From: Microbacterium sp.
GTDB lineage: Bacteria > Actinomycetota > Actinomycetes > Actinomycetales > Microbacteriaceae
Direction: 5' to 3'
Length of the DNA: 64,000 nucleotides
NCBI GenBank assembly: GCA_002703245.1
Contig: NZTV01000075.1
Coordinates: 1 to 64,000, forward strand
In this document: positions 26,430 to 34,899 of the stretch, piece by piece
Numbering within the stretch: position 1 is the stretch's first letter
Layout of the letters: each line of letters starts with the position of its first letter
Notes under the pieces: generated by a model
The model's input: only the letters and a program-made list of their open reading frames with translations
What the model was told of the DNA's origin: nothing
Database searches by the model: none
Position numbers and translations under genes: made by a program

Positions 26430-26473
26430 AAACCCCCGCAGAACCCTTGCCACAACTGGGATCGCGGGGGTTT
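26430..26473 (+). terminator. Second copy of the tRNA-Ser terminator hairpin
   Basis: The same outer stem AAACCCCCGC/GCGGGGGTTT as at 17615-17658 appears here with a diverged loop, followed by CTTCATG. It is duplicated together with the att core. Confidence 0.75.
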
Positions 26474-26475
26474 CT

Positions 26476-27147
26476 TCATGTCTGGAGAACGCCCCGTGAT
26501 AACACGGTGATAACACCCTGTTTGGCGCGGGCGTCATCCATCGACGCAGCTACAGCGTCCAGATCGTCATCGAACAGGTCACCGTAAACGTCGAGCGTCA
26601 CCGCCGCCGACGCATGACCAAGCATCCGCTGCAACGCCTTCGCGTTGGCGCCGGCAGAGATCGCGAGCGACGCGGCAGTGTGGCGCAAGATCGTGAGGCG
26701 TCACCCGGGGGAAGTCAGGGTCGGATGCTTGCACCGGCGCACGGCGGCAGCGAACCATCCGTCACGCGAGTTCGGCAGCCGCATGTGAAGACGACCATCA
26801 CCCCACAGCGGATCATCCCGCCCCTTGCCCTCCATCGCCGCGCTGATCGCGTCGTCGAGGAAGCGCGGATACGGAATCGACCGAATCTCATGCGTCTTCG
26901 GTGCGCCGACCTCGACGAAGCTGCCGACCATCACCGCGTTCTCTTCGACGCTCACCCGCCGCCTGTCAGTGTTGACATGCTTCACCCGCAACCCGGTCGC
27001 TTCGCCCCACCTGAGGCCCGTATACGCGAGGAAGGCCACCCAAGGTCAGGGTGACGTGATTCTGACGCGAGAGCGGCGACCTGAGCGTGCGAGAGGAGCG
27101 TCTTCCCCTTCGACCGTTTCCTGGGCAACTCGACGTCCCGTATTCCG
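26476..27147 (-). pseudogene. Degenerate tyrosine recombinase (integrase remnant)
   Basis: The catalytic half of an integrase homologous to the intact one at 19835-21322 is split over three frames. The order is SGIRDVELPRKRSKGKTLLSHAQVAAL (about 27060-27147), AFLAYTGLRWGEATGLR ... PNSRDGWFAAAVRR (26701-27039), then HTAASLAISAGANAKALQRMLGHAS ... LDVYGDLF (26476-26688). Frameshifts lie near 27040 and 26700, and everything before the catalytic domain is missing. All catalytic positions except the interrupted HDLR can still be read. It sits beside the inner att site and points toward it, the normal position for an element's own integrase. Confidence 0.85.
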
Positions 27148-27744
27148 CTAGTCGGTCGCGCAATCTCGCGCGGCCGCCTCGGAGTAGTCCGGGACGGGCC
27201 GCTCTGCTGCTTCAGCAGGGGTTGTTGCGGGTCCGTTATCGGCGATGTCCTGGATGAGCCAGTCCATCTCGAAGATCTCCCGGCGCTGAGCTTCACTGAT
27301 CTCCACGGCGAGTTCGCAGACGCGAACGTCTTGCAGTTGCGCGCGTTCGGATCGGGTGATCGCGAGTGAGTGGTGGGGGATCATCCCCTGCATGAAGTTG
27401 GTGTCGTCGACGGTGATCTGGGATCGGTCGAGGGCGATACCGCCGCCGATGAGCAGCAGGCTCGCACCGATGACGGCGATGTTCGCTTTCCAGTTCTTGT
27501 ACATGTTCAGCATCCAGGCGAGCATGACCAGACCCATGGTGCCGCCCATGGTGAGGGCCATGAAGACTCGGCTCTCGCTGAATCGGATGTGGGACCACTC
27601 CCAGGACCCGGCGAACATGACCCAATACATCACGACCATTCCGGTGAGGATCATTGCGGCGAACTTCAGATAGGTCTTCGCAGTCACTTTCGAGCGAGCG
27701 TCGGACTCGTGTCCGTCGGTGTTCTGTGAGTTATCGGTGGACAT
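27148..27744 (-). CDS. Membrane DUF305 protein
   Basis: The 198-residue protein has three predicted membrane segments (residues about 28-48, 60-80 and 90-108) followed by a DUF305 domain with the hallmark MQGMIPHHSLAI (two His) and a Cys in LQDVRVCELAVEI. DUF305 proteins are ferritin-like helical domains often found with copper or other metal resistance genes. The stop codon abuts the integrase remnant, so this end marks a rearrangement boundary. The gene's own 5' side looks intact. Confidence 0.85.
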   Translation of the reverse strand: MSTDNSQNTDGHESDARSKVTAKTYLKFAAMILTGMVVMYWVMFAGSWEWSHIRFSESRVFMALTMGGTMGLVMLAWMLNMYKNWKANIAVIGASLLLIGGGIALDRSQITVDDTNFMQGMIPHHSLAITRSERAQLQDVRVCELAVEISEAQRREIFEMDWLIQDIADNGPATTPAEAAERPVPDYSEAAARDCATD

Positions 27745-27868
27745 CTCTGAGCCTTTCGTTTCGATGAGGGCGGTGCGGGCGATCTTGCGTTCGGCAGGTT
27801 AGAAGCCGTCCCGAGTTGATTGCGGGGGCCTTGCGACCGCATGCCCCCATGGGGTATTCGGGTGCGCG

Positions 27869-28708
27869 TCAGGATGACGGTGATGGAAGGAGCGTCACGC
27901 CACTGTCGTCGACGATGAGGAGAGCGCCGGCGTCGGTGACCGTGATTGCATGTGCCGCGCCGTGTGCGGTTCCAACTTGTTCCCACGCCGTGTCTGCGGC
28001 GGAGGAGATCCAGATTCGCTCGGACGAGTCGATGCCCGCGAGGTGGCTACCGTCCGGGGAGGACCCGGCGACGACCAGGAGTGGGGCGCCGTCCCAGGGC
28101 GAGAAGGTCGCGCCATCATCGTCACTGACCATCACTCCGTCGGGAGTGAGAGCCACCAGTCGCCCGGAGGAGTCGGCCGTCAGGGCGAACGCGCGAAGCT
28201 GGGCGCCCGTCTCGGTCCACGTGACACCGAGGTCTGTGCTCATGAGCAACGCTGCGGTGTCGGTCGTGGCACCGAACATGGTCCCGTCCGGTGTTCCGGT
28301 CAGAGCGTGGAAGTCGCGTGTCCCGGCGAAAGCGATCGACTGCCAACTGCCGGCAGCGTCGTCGCTTCGGATGATTCCCAGGTGGGGGTCGCCCCACTCG
28401 GCCGGGGTGTTGCGTCCGGGATGGCCCGAAGCGAACAGCGAGGTTCCCACGCGGGCGAAACCCATCGCGTCGAAGACCACGCTGCCCTCACGGCCGGATA
28501 CCTCGCCGTCCGCCGTGACACGGTAGACGCCTTCATGGGTCCCCAGGAGGAATCCCTCTCCCGATGGGTCGACGACCGCGCCATGCACGTGCGACACCGT
28601 CGCAGCGTGCTCCTCTCCTGTGGTCGGTGGCTCACTCGGCGAGCAGGCGGAAAGAACAACGGCGAGCCCTGCAAGGGACACAGCCAGGACACGATGGATA
28701 CGGCGCAT
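27869..28708 (-). CDS. Beta-propeller lipoprotein (F510_1955 / sialidase-like)
   Basis: The 279-residue lipoprotein has a signal peptide with lipobox VLSAC, then repeated propeller strands (SHVHGAVVDPSGEGFLLGTHEGVYRV, DPHLGIIRSDDAAGSWQSIAF, STDLGVTWTETG, SDDDGATFSPW). The Asp-box-like S-D-D-G-x-T-W pattern recurs, as in exo-sialidase folds, but catalytic sialidase residues are not evident. Similar proteins accompany DUF305 genes in actinobacterial metal islands. The ATG at 28708 has AAAGG upstream. Confidence 0.8.
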   Translation of the reverse strand: MRRIHRVLAVSLAGLAVVLSACSPSEPPTTGEEHAATVSHVHGAVVDPSGEGFLLGTHEGVYRVTADGEVSGREGSVVFDAMGFARVGTSLFASGHPGRNTPAEWGDPHLGIIRSDDAAGSWQSIAFAGTRDFHALTGTPDGTMFGATTDTAALLMSTDLGVTWTETGAQLRAFALTADSSGRLVALTPDGVMVSDDDGATFSPWDGAPLLVVAGSSPDGSHLAGIDSSERIWISSAADTAWEQVGTAHGAAHAITVTDAGALLIVDDSGVTLLPSPSS

Positions 28709-28777
28709 GAGCACCCTTTCGTTTAGACAGCGGTAGGGGCCGCTTTGCACAGCGGCTACCCCGCAAAGGATTCGGGC

Positions 28778-29356
28778 TCAGTACTCAGCGAGCAGGTCGC
28801 GCATGAGGGCGATCTCGTCGGTCTGGTCGACGATGATCTCCTCCGCCAGGTCGCGAGCGTCGGGGTTCGATCCCGCTTCGAGCAGAGCCTCAGACATCTG
28901 GATCGCGCCCTCGTGATGCACGATCATCTCCTCGAGGAAGACACGTTCCGCGTCTGTCCCCGAGGCGTCCTCCAGGACGGACATGTCCATCTCGGACATC
29001 ATCATCCCGGGCCCCGGAGTCATTCGGCCCATGTCGCCGAACTCATCCATTCCCCACTCATCGAGCCAGGACTCCATCAGCTCGATCTCCGGTTGCTGAG
29101 CAGCCCTGATTCCCTCGGCGAGCTCGCGGACTCGCACGTCGATGTCTTCTTTGCTCAAGAGAACGTCACTCATCGCAACGGCCTGCTCGTGGTGCGGAAT
29201 CATCATGATCGCGAACATGACGTCGGCTGATGTGAATGTCTCTACCGACTGTGTCGACGTCGGTGCGGTCACCGTGCCGCTGGCCGTGCAGCCCGTCACA
29301 GCCAGCGTCGACGTGATTGCCAATGCGCCTATCCAGCGCACACTTCTTCTCTTCAT
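28778..29356 (-). CDS. DUF305 lipoprotein
   Basis: The 192-residue exported lipoprotein has lipobox AVTGC (Cys23). Two DUF305 repeats each carry the paired-histidine motif: IMMIPHHEQAVAM and EMIVHHEGAIQM, with a Met-rich linker (GRMTPGPGMMMSEMDM) between them. His and Met richness suggests copper or silver binding outside the membrane, which is inference. It is on the same strand as the propeller lipoprotein and the membrane DUF305 gene. Confidence 0.9.
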   Translation of the reverse strand: MKRRSVRWIGALAITSTLAVTGCTASGTVTAPTSTQSVETFTSADVMFAIMMIPHHEQAVAMSDVLLSKEDIDVRVRELAEGIRAAQQPEIELMESWLDEWGMDEFGDMGRMTPGPGMMMSEMDMSVLEDASGTDAERVFLEEMIVHHEGAIQMSEALLEAGSNPDARDLAEEIIVDQTDEIALMRDLLAEY

Positions 29357-29441
29357 CTCTCTCTCAGTCCCTCGTGTCGTTTCTCTGCACCGCGCTCAGC
29401 GAGCGCGACGGACACCCGGACAAGTCCGGTGCGAGAAACGA

Positions 29442-29852
29442 TCAGATCCGACTGATCGACAACTGATGAAGAGACAACGGCACGGGCACGCGCGTGTGCC
29501 TGAGTAACACGCCGATCCACTGCCGAGAGAGCGCGGAAATACGCAGTCCGGAAAGCTGGGGAGGTGCAAGCCACAGGCCGACGGAGAGCAGAATGAACAA
29601 GCACATCGCGGCGGCGATCTCATGCCCGCCCGGGGCGACGCACCCCGCGCATGCGGGTTCTTCGACAGCCGTCGGCTCGGCGGTGTGATGGCTGGCCGCT
29701 GTTGCCGCGATCGGAGCATGGTCGGTCGCAGGCGCGGACACGCCGGAGTGCATCGCGAAGACGCCAAACGCGATCGCTACCGCGAGGATGACACGCCACA
29801 GCCACCGAAGCGCAAAGCACGCGCCTCCGCTGCGTCCGGCCATAGTGATCAC
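29442..29852 (-). CDS. Small membrane protein, DUF6153-like
   Basis: The 136-residue protein has two membrane segments (residues about 15-38 and 80-96), joined by a His-rich exported loop with a CAGC motif (AATAASHHTAEPTAVEEPACAGCVAPGGHE). The layout MHSG...CAGCxxPGGHE is that of DUF6153 proteins, which accompany DUF305/copper loci in actinobacteria. It is the first gene of the minus-strand metal module. Confidence 0.75.
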   Translation of the reverse strand: MITMAGRSGGACFALRWLWRVILAVAIAFGVFAMHSGVSAPATDHAPIAATAASHHTAEPTAVEEPACAGCVAPGGHEIAAAMCLFILLSVGLWLAPPQLSGLRISALSRQWIGVLLRHTRVPVPLSLHQLSISRI

Positions 29853-29896
29853 CTCGCTCCCTCCAGGATGATACCCCTCCCAGGTATGCAGGGGGC

Positions 29897-30040
29897 ATGA
29901 ACACCATCGAACGCGCGAATGGCGCGCAGCTATCGGACCTCGTCCGTCGCCTCGCCGGAACCGCGACGGTTGGTGCGGCGCGCCGCGATGGGTCGATGAC
30001 GTTTACCTTCTACTGCTCGCTCCAGGGTCTCGCCCGGTGA
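29897..30040 (+). CDS. Small ORF preceding HepT-like fragment
   Basis: This 47-residue frame (MNTIERANGAQLSDLVRRLA...) is coupled by a 4-bp GTGA overlap to the HepT-like gene. In intact modules a MNT nucleotidyltransferase antitoxin precedes HepT. The GxxxxRRDG stretch only faintly recalls its GSxARG motif, so this is at most a stump. Confidence 0.35.
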   Translation: MNTIERANGAQLSDLVRRLAGTATVGAARRDGSMTFTFYCSLQGLAR

Positions 30041-30345
30041 CACCGGCCAGGGCCGGTGCTTCGGGACTCGTCGCGCTGCAGCGTCTGATCTACACCCGGC
30101 TCATGAGCTTCCGGCTGCTGCTTGATCGCGACGCTCTCTCTCGTGTGTCGCTCTCATGCTTCATCGAGGGTCTCACTCAGAGTGAATACCTCGGCGATGA
30201 CTTGCGGCGCTCGGCCGTGGAGCGGCAACTTGAGATCATCGGCGCGGCCCTGAACAACTTGCGTCGCCTCGACGCGGATATGGCCGCGTCGATTCCTGAG
30301 GTGCGTCGAAAGGTCATGCGGGGAGGGAGCGCGTGCCGGGCGTGA
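30037..30345 (+). pseudogene. Truncated HepT-like (DUF86) protein
   Basis: The 102-residue product carries the DUF86/HepT core pattern SCFIEGLTQSEYLGDDLRRSAVERQLEIIGAALNNL followed by IPEVRRKV. It then ends in an unrelated tail (MRGGSACRA) where intact HepT proteins have the RNase motif R-x(4-6)-H near the C-terminus. It therefore appears truncated and catalytically dead. The GTG start overlaps the small upstream frame. It lies at the right edge of the accessory region. Confidence 0.6.
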
Positions 30346-30443
30346 CCCGGGGGTGTGGCGGCAGCGGGTGTGGCGGTGCGGCGAGTCCGGTTGTCCGCGG
30401 AAGACGTCGCATGTGGGCAGGCGGACGCCGCGCCCTGGCGGGA

Positions 30444-30920
30444 CTATCCGTGTAGGGCGTCGGCGAGGGAGGCCAAGCGCAGCACCGCACGTTCGGTGGC
30501 GCACCGGACGACCTCGGATGGATCACCGTCGAGCTGCACCAGCTCGGCACCGGATTGCTGCGCAGTGGCCCAGCCGATGTATACCGTGCCCGCGGGGTGG
30601 CCGTCCTGAGGATCGGGTCCGCCCACGCCGGTGGTCGACACGGCCATATCGGCGTCGAAGAGTGTTCGGCAGGCTCGTGCGAGCTGAGTGGCGGACGCGG
30701 CCGAGCAGGGGTCGGCGTCGGCGGGAAGCCCGAGAAGGCGTTGTTTCACCGTCGTCTCGTACGCGACGATCCCGCCGCGGAACCAGTCCTGAGCCCCGGT
30801 TCCGCGACCGACCTCGCTTGCGACGCCGCCCGAGGTGAGGGACTCGGCCACGGCGACGTGGAGTCCGGCGCGTCGGCAGAGTGCCGCGAGGCGCTCAGCC
30901 GGATCCTCATCTGCACTCAT
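30444..30920 (-). CDS. CinA family nicotinamide-nucleotide amidohydrolase
   Basis: This 158-residue protein is the stand-alone C-terminal domain of CinA (PncC type), which deamidates NMN to nicotinate mononucleotide. It shows VAESLTSGGVASEVGRGTGAQDWFRGGIVAYE and TTGVGGPDPQDGHPAGTVYIG, the family core. The ATG at 30920 is chosen because upstream residues are low-complexity Arg/Pro/Ser. No N-terminal MoCF domain is present. Confidence 0.88.
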   Translation of the reverse strand: MSADEDPAERLAALCRRAGLHVAVAESLTSGGVASEVGRGTGAQDWFRGGIVAYETTVKQRLLGLPADADPCSAASATQLARACRTLFDADMAVSTTGVGGPDPQDGHPAGTVYIGWATAQQSGAELVQLDGDPSEVVRCATERAVLRLASLADALHG

Positions 30921-30987
30921 GGCGACACCATAGCGCCGGGGCCGGTCGATGCCGGTCCCGGCCGCTGTCGTGCCGCGAGCAGCGCGG

Positions 30988-32091
30988 TCACACCCTGCGA
31001 TAGGTGGCGGAGACGGGGCAGTCGAACGGGTCACGCGCGGCGAGGCCCACGCGATTGAGGTAGGCGATGACGATGCCGTAGGAACGCCACAGCGTCGTCT
31101 CGGTGTACGGGACATCCAGTGTGCGGCAGTGCTCGCGCACGATACTGCGGGCCCGGGACAGGTGCGGGCGGGGCATGTTCGGGAACAGGTGATGCTCGAC
31201 CTGGTAGTTCAGGCCACCCATGAGCCAAGTCGCCCACCAGCCGCCGGAGACGTTGCGGGAGGTGCGCACCTGCTTGCTGAAGAAGTCGAGGCGGGCATCG
31301 GCGGCGATCACCGGCATGCCCTTGTGGTTCGGTGCGAAGGATGCGCCCATGTAGACGCCGAACACCGCGAGCTGCACGCCGAGGAAGGCGAAGGCCATCC
31401 CGAGCGGAAGGAACACGAAGACCGGGGTCCAGATGAGAGCGAACCGTGCAAGGAGGAGGACGATCTCCCACGTGCGGTCCTTGACGGGGTCGCGGCGGAC
31501 GACGTGACGGAACGCGAGCGCGTGGAGGTTGAGTCCCTCGAGTGTGAGCAGGGGGAAGAACAGCCACCCCTGACGCCGGGTGATCGCGCGGCGGAGCCCT
31601 CGGGCTTCGGCGGCGTCGGTGTCGAGGAACGAGATCGTGTCGACGTCGATGTCGGGATCTTTGCCGACCCGGTTCGGGTTGGAGTGGTGGCGCGTGTGCT
31701 TGGTCGACCACCAGGAGTAGCTCATGCCGACCACACCGTTGCCGAGGATCAGGGCGAGCTTGTCGTTCGCGGGGCCGGAGGAGAGGATCTGGCGATGAGC
31801 CGCCTCATGGGCCAGGAAGGCGACCTGCGTGAAGAGGATGCCCAGGGCGCCGGCGATGAGCAACTGGAACCAGCTGTCGCCGAGGAGGATGAATCCGGCG
31901 ACGCAGCCCGCGAACGCGAGTGTGAGGGCGGCGCCGACGAGGATGTAGAACCAGCGGGTGCGCTGGAGAAGTCCGCTTTCGCGGACGACCTGGGAGATGT
32001 CGGTGTACGCGCGGGCGATCGGCGGGAAGTCTTCCGTTCGCGCGTAGGTCTGTCGGATGGGACCGAGGCGGGACTCGACGGTGGAGGAGAT
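30988..32091 (-). CDS. Fatty acid desaturase (start codon abnormal)
   Basis: This is a membrane di-iron desaturase with the three histidine boxes: HEAAH, HTRHH and VEHHLFP. Coding similarity extends upstream of the first conventional start (TTG at 31863), through SRLGPIRQTYARTEDFPPIARAYTDISQVV and a first membrane helix (WFYILVGAALTLAFAGCVAG). No in-frame ATG or GTG exists before a stop at 32254-32256. The natural start appears to be an ATC at 32089-32091 (reading ISSTVESRLG) with AGGTAGGA directly upstream, giving 367 residues, the usual length. It lies downstream of the cold shock gene on the same strand, behind a strong terminator. Confidence 0.8.
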   Translation of the reverse strand: MSSTVESRLGPIRQTYARTEDFPPIARAYTDISQVVRESGLLQRTRWFYILVGAALTLAFAGCVAGFILLGDSWFQLLIAGALGILFTQVAFLAHEAAHRQILSSGPANDKLALILGNGVVGMSYSWWSTKHTRHHSNPNRVGKDPDIDVDTISFLDTDAAEARGLRRAITRRQGWLFFPLLTLEGLNLHALAFRHVVRRDPVKDRTWEIVLLLARFALIWTPVFVFLPLGMAFAFLGVQLAVFGVYMGASFAPNHKGMPVIAADARLDFFSKQVRTSRNVSGGWWATWLMGGLNYQVEHHLFPNMPRPHLSRARSIVREHCRTLDVPYTETTLWRSYGIVIAYLNRVGLAARDPFDCPVSATYRRV

Positions 32092-32206
32092 GTTCCTACC
32101 TGTTTTCGATCGGGACCGTGTCGGCCGATGAAGCCAACGGCGGATGCCGATCGCTGAGTGCCACGTTACGGGGCCGCGTATCCGGCGAAGGGAATACGAC
32201 CAGACT

Positions 32207-32242
32207 CCCAGGGGTCGGTCAGCGTGCCGACCGACCCCTGGG
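32207..32242 (-). terminator. Strong hairpin after the cold shock gene
   Basis: CCCAGGGGTCGGTC and GACCGACCCCTGGG form a perfect 14-bp stem with an 8-nt loop, starting 7 bp after the csp stop. There is no U-run, as is common in high-GC actinobacteria. Confidence 0.8.
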
Positions 32243-32248
32243 TGGCAG

Positions 32249-32452
32249 TCAGATCAGGCGGATGTTCGCCGCCTGCATGCCCTTGGGGCCGCGCTCGGCG
32301 TCGAATTCGACCTTCTGGTCGTCCTGCAGGTCCTTGAACCCGTTGCCTGCGATCGCGCTGTAGTGCGCGAACAGGTCGGCGGAGCCGTCGTCGGGGGCGA
32401 TGAACCCGTATCCCTTGTCGGCGTTGAACCATTTCACGGTGCCAGTGGCCAT
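32249..32452 (-). CDS. Cold shock protein (CspA family)
   Basis: This 67-residue nucleic-acid chaperone has RNP1 KGYGFI (13-18), RNP2-like DLFAHYSAI (26-34) and the end [12 protein letters not shown]. The ATG at 32452 has AGGAAG 7 bp upstream. The same frame is open without a stop for another 110 or more codons upstream (see the entry at 32453-32785). Transcripts of this family are usually controlled by long 5' leaders. Confidence 0.95.
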   Translation of the reverse strand: MATGTVKWFNADKGYGFIAPDDGSADLFAHYSAIAGNGFKDLQDDQKVEFDAERGPKGMQAANIRLI

Positions 32453-32785
32453 CGTGTTCTTCCTTTTCATGAGTCGGCCGCGTGAGCGGACGAGGTTGTG
32501 CGGTCTCCGAGTGAGACCGCGACGGTTGGGGGGTGTGGTGGCCGGTCGGGTGCGGGGCGCGAGGGCGTCCGCGACGGCGATCCGGGCGAGGGTGGGGGTT
32601 GCATGGCTACCGAGGTCTTCGCCTCGGGCGCCGTGCGCTTCGAACAGGTCGCCGATTGCGGCGATGAAGCCGGCGTACTCGCCGGAGCGGGTGGCGACGT
32701 GGACGTCGTCGTCGGCCTGTGCCCAGGTGAGCGCGTCGGGAGGCGTGTGGAGAATGGCCGCGGTTGCGGCGGATGAAGAAGACAA
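32453..32785 (-). other. Open upstream frame in the csp leader, possible small protein fused to Csp
   Basis: From a TTG at 32785 the frame reads [17 protein letters not shown], then [24 protein letters not shown] and [23 protein letters not shown], continuing into the cold shock protein with no stop. The middle looks protein-like rather than random. It could be a small conserved protein that lost its stop, or simply the long csp leader. 32786-33079 contains no other feature that I can support. Confidence 0.3.
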
Positions 32786-33079
32786 GAGAACTTTCGAAGA
32801 GTGCGACAGCCAGGGACTCAGGGAATCCACGGAGATAACGTCAACCTGCGCTGGTGCGTTGGGGCGTCGCGAGAACAAGAAGAGTGGCCCGAACGGGCAC
32901 TCCACTGTATCAGGCTCCGGTGGGTCGTGCGCACAGGGAGCCCCGCGACCGCCGGGGAGGGCGAGAACCGGATGAGCGACGGCGTTCGCGGCGCGCCCGC
33001 GAAGTGACCGTTCCGCCCGATCGCACGGAACGGTCGGCGTAGCCTGGTGAGGCCGATGGCCGGCGACGAGGGAGGATCC

Positions 33080-34783
33080 GTGACCACGCCGAATCCGTAC
33101 GAGACGAAGCCCTGGCTCGATGCCTACGCACCCGGCGTGCCGCAGGAGATCGATGAGGTGACCCAGACGCTCCCGGACATGTTGGCCGAGAGCGTTCGCA
33201 CCTTCGGGCGCAGGCCCGCCCTGGAGTTCTTCGGCCGGGTGACCTCCTATCGTGCCCTCGGGGACGCGATCGACCGTGCGGCCGAAGGACTGCGACGGCT
33301 GGGGGTCGTCGCCGGCGACCGGGTCGCGATCGTCCTACCGAACTGCCCGCAGCACGTCATCGCCTTCTACGCCGTGCTGAGGCTCGGTGCGATCGTCGTC
33401 GAACACAATCCGCTGTACACGCCGCGGGAACTGCGGCACCAGTTCGAAGACCACGAGGCGCGCTTCGCGATCGTGTGGGACAAGGTGTACGACACCGTGG
33501 CCGACTTCCCCTCGGACGTGCAGCCCGAGCAGACCGTCAGCGTCGACGTGCCGGCCGCGTTGCCGTGGACGAAACGGTTCGCACTGCGACTTCCCGTCCC
33601 CCGGGCACGGAAGGCTCGGGAGCAGCTCACCCGGGCGCCCAGGGCCAAGCGCGTGCGCCGGTGGAAGGATCTCCTCGCGCACGGGCGACTCTCGCGGCGG
33701 GTTCCCGGACCCGGGTTGGAGGACATCGCCGTGCTGCAGTACACCAGCGGCACGACCGGGTCGCCCAAGGGTGCGATGCTCACGCACCGGAACCTGCGCG
33801 CCAACGCGATGCAGGGCCGAGCGTGGGTGCCCGGTCTGAGCGAAGGCGAGGAGGTCTTCTACGGCGTGTTGCCGCTCTTCCACGCCTACGGCATGACCTT
33901 CTGCCTCACGTTCGCGATGAGTATCGGTGCACGTGTCGTGCTCTTCCCCACCTTCGACGTCGATCTGGTCGCCGAGGCCGCGGCCTCGACGCCGCCGACG
34001 TTCCTGCCCGCCGTGCCCCCGATCTACGACAGGCTCGCGCGAGCCGCCGTGCGCGACGAGATGGACCTGCGTACCGTCCGCTTCGCGATCTCCGGCGCGA
34101 TGAGCCTCCCGGTGCAGACGGTCGAAAGCTGGGAGGAGGCCACGGGAGGTCTTCTCGTCGAGGGCTACGGGATGACGGAGACCTCCCCCGTCTCACTCGG
34201 CAACCCGATCGGGCCCAGTCGTCGACCCGGTACCGTCGGGGTCCCGTTCCCGAGCACCGAGATTCGGGTCGTCGATCCCGAGGATCCCACCGTCGACCTC
34301 CCGTTCGGCGAGGAGGGGGAGCTGCTGGTGCGCGGGCCGCAGGTCTTCCGGGGCTACTGGCGGCGCCCGGACGAGACCGCCGACACGCTCATCGACGGTT
34401 CGTGGGTGCGTACCGGAGACATCGTCTCGGTCGCGCCGGACGGGTTCGTGACCGTCGTCGACCGCCTCAAGGAACTGATCATCACCGGCGGTTTCAACGT
34501 CGCGCCGAGCGAAGTGGAGAACATGCTCCAGCAGCATCCGGACGTCGAGGCCTCCGCGGTGGTCGCGATGCCCCGGGCGGATGGCACCGAAGAGGTCACC
34601 GCCGCGGTCGTCTTGCGCGAGGGCGTCGACCTGGACGTCGAGGGCATCCGCGACTTCTGTCGCACCCGTCTCGCGGCGTACAAGGTGCCCAGACGCGTCG
34701 TCCAGGTCGAGGACCTGCCGCGGTCGCTGATCGGAAAGGTGCTCCGTCGTCAAGTGCGCGCCGAGCTCCTCGGCGACGTGTGA
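33080..34783 (+). CDS. Long-chain fatty acid-CoA ligase (AMP-forming)
   Basis: The 567-residue adenylate-forming enzyme activates fatty acids to acyl-CoA. It has the P-loop [16 protein letters not shown], the FACS motif region ([45 protein letters not shown]) and the C-terminal catalytic Lys in [10 protein letters not shown]. The GTG at 33080 has GGAGG 4 bp upstream. Length is normal. It stands alone after the desaturase/csp region. Confidence 0.92.
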   Translation: MTTPNPYETKPWLDAYAPGVPQEIDEVTQTLPDMLAESVRTFGRRPALEFFGRVTSYRALGDAIDRAAEGLRRLGVVAGDRVAIVLPNCPQHVIAFYAVLRLGAIVVEHNPLYTPRELRHQFEDHEARFAIVWDKVYDTVADFPSDVQPEQTVSVDVPAALPWTKRFALRLPVPRARKAREQLTRAPRAKRVRRWKDLLAHGRLSRRVPGPGLEDIAVLQYTSGTTGSPKGAMLTHRNLRANAMQGRAWVPGLSEGEEVFYGVLPLFHAYGMTFCLTFAMSIGARVVLFPTFDVDLVAEAAASTPPTFLPAVPPIYDRLARAAVRDEMDLRTVRFAISGAMSLPVQTVESWEEATGGLLVEGYGMTETSPVSLGNPIGPSRRPGTVGVPFPSTEIRVVDPEDPTVDLPFGEEGELLVRGPQVFRGYWRRPDETADTLIDGSWVRTGDIVSVAPDGFVTVVDRLKELIITGGFNVAPSEVENMLQQHPDVEASAVVAMPRADGTEEVTAAVVLREGVDLDVEGIRDFCRTRLAAYKVPRRVVQVEDLPRSLIGKVLRRQVRAELLGDV

Positions 34784-34799
34784 TCGGTCCCGCGCCGGA

Positions 34800-34899
34800 T
34801 CAGCCGGAGTTCTCGCGCACCGCGGTCTCCAGGTCGTCCCGGTCGCGGATGCCGGATGGCCGCGAGAAGCTGCTGGTGAGGAAGTGCTGTGCGTAGGGG
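34800..34899 (-). pseudogene. Relic of a C-terminal coding segment at a deletion breakpoint
   Basis: On the minus strand this short stretch reads like a genuine protein end (PYAQHFLTSSFSRPSGIRDR ... ETAVRENSG, stop at 34800-34802). The frame upstream of it is only the shadow of the truncated kinase. It may be the tail of a gene whose body was deleted. I do not recognise the family. Confidence 0.3.

Noticed and set aside
32470-32975. Plus-strand frames opposite the csp leader
   Set aside because: They are Arg/Gly-rich complements of the minus-strand open frame and have no ribosome site.
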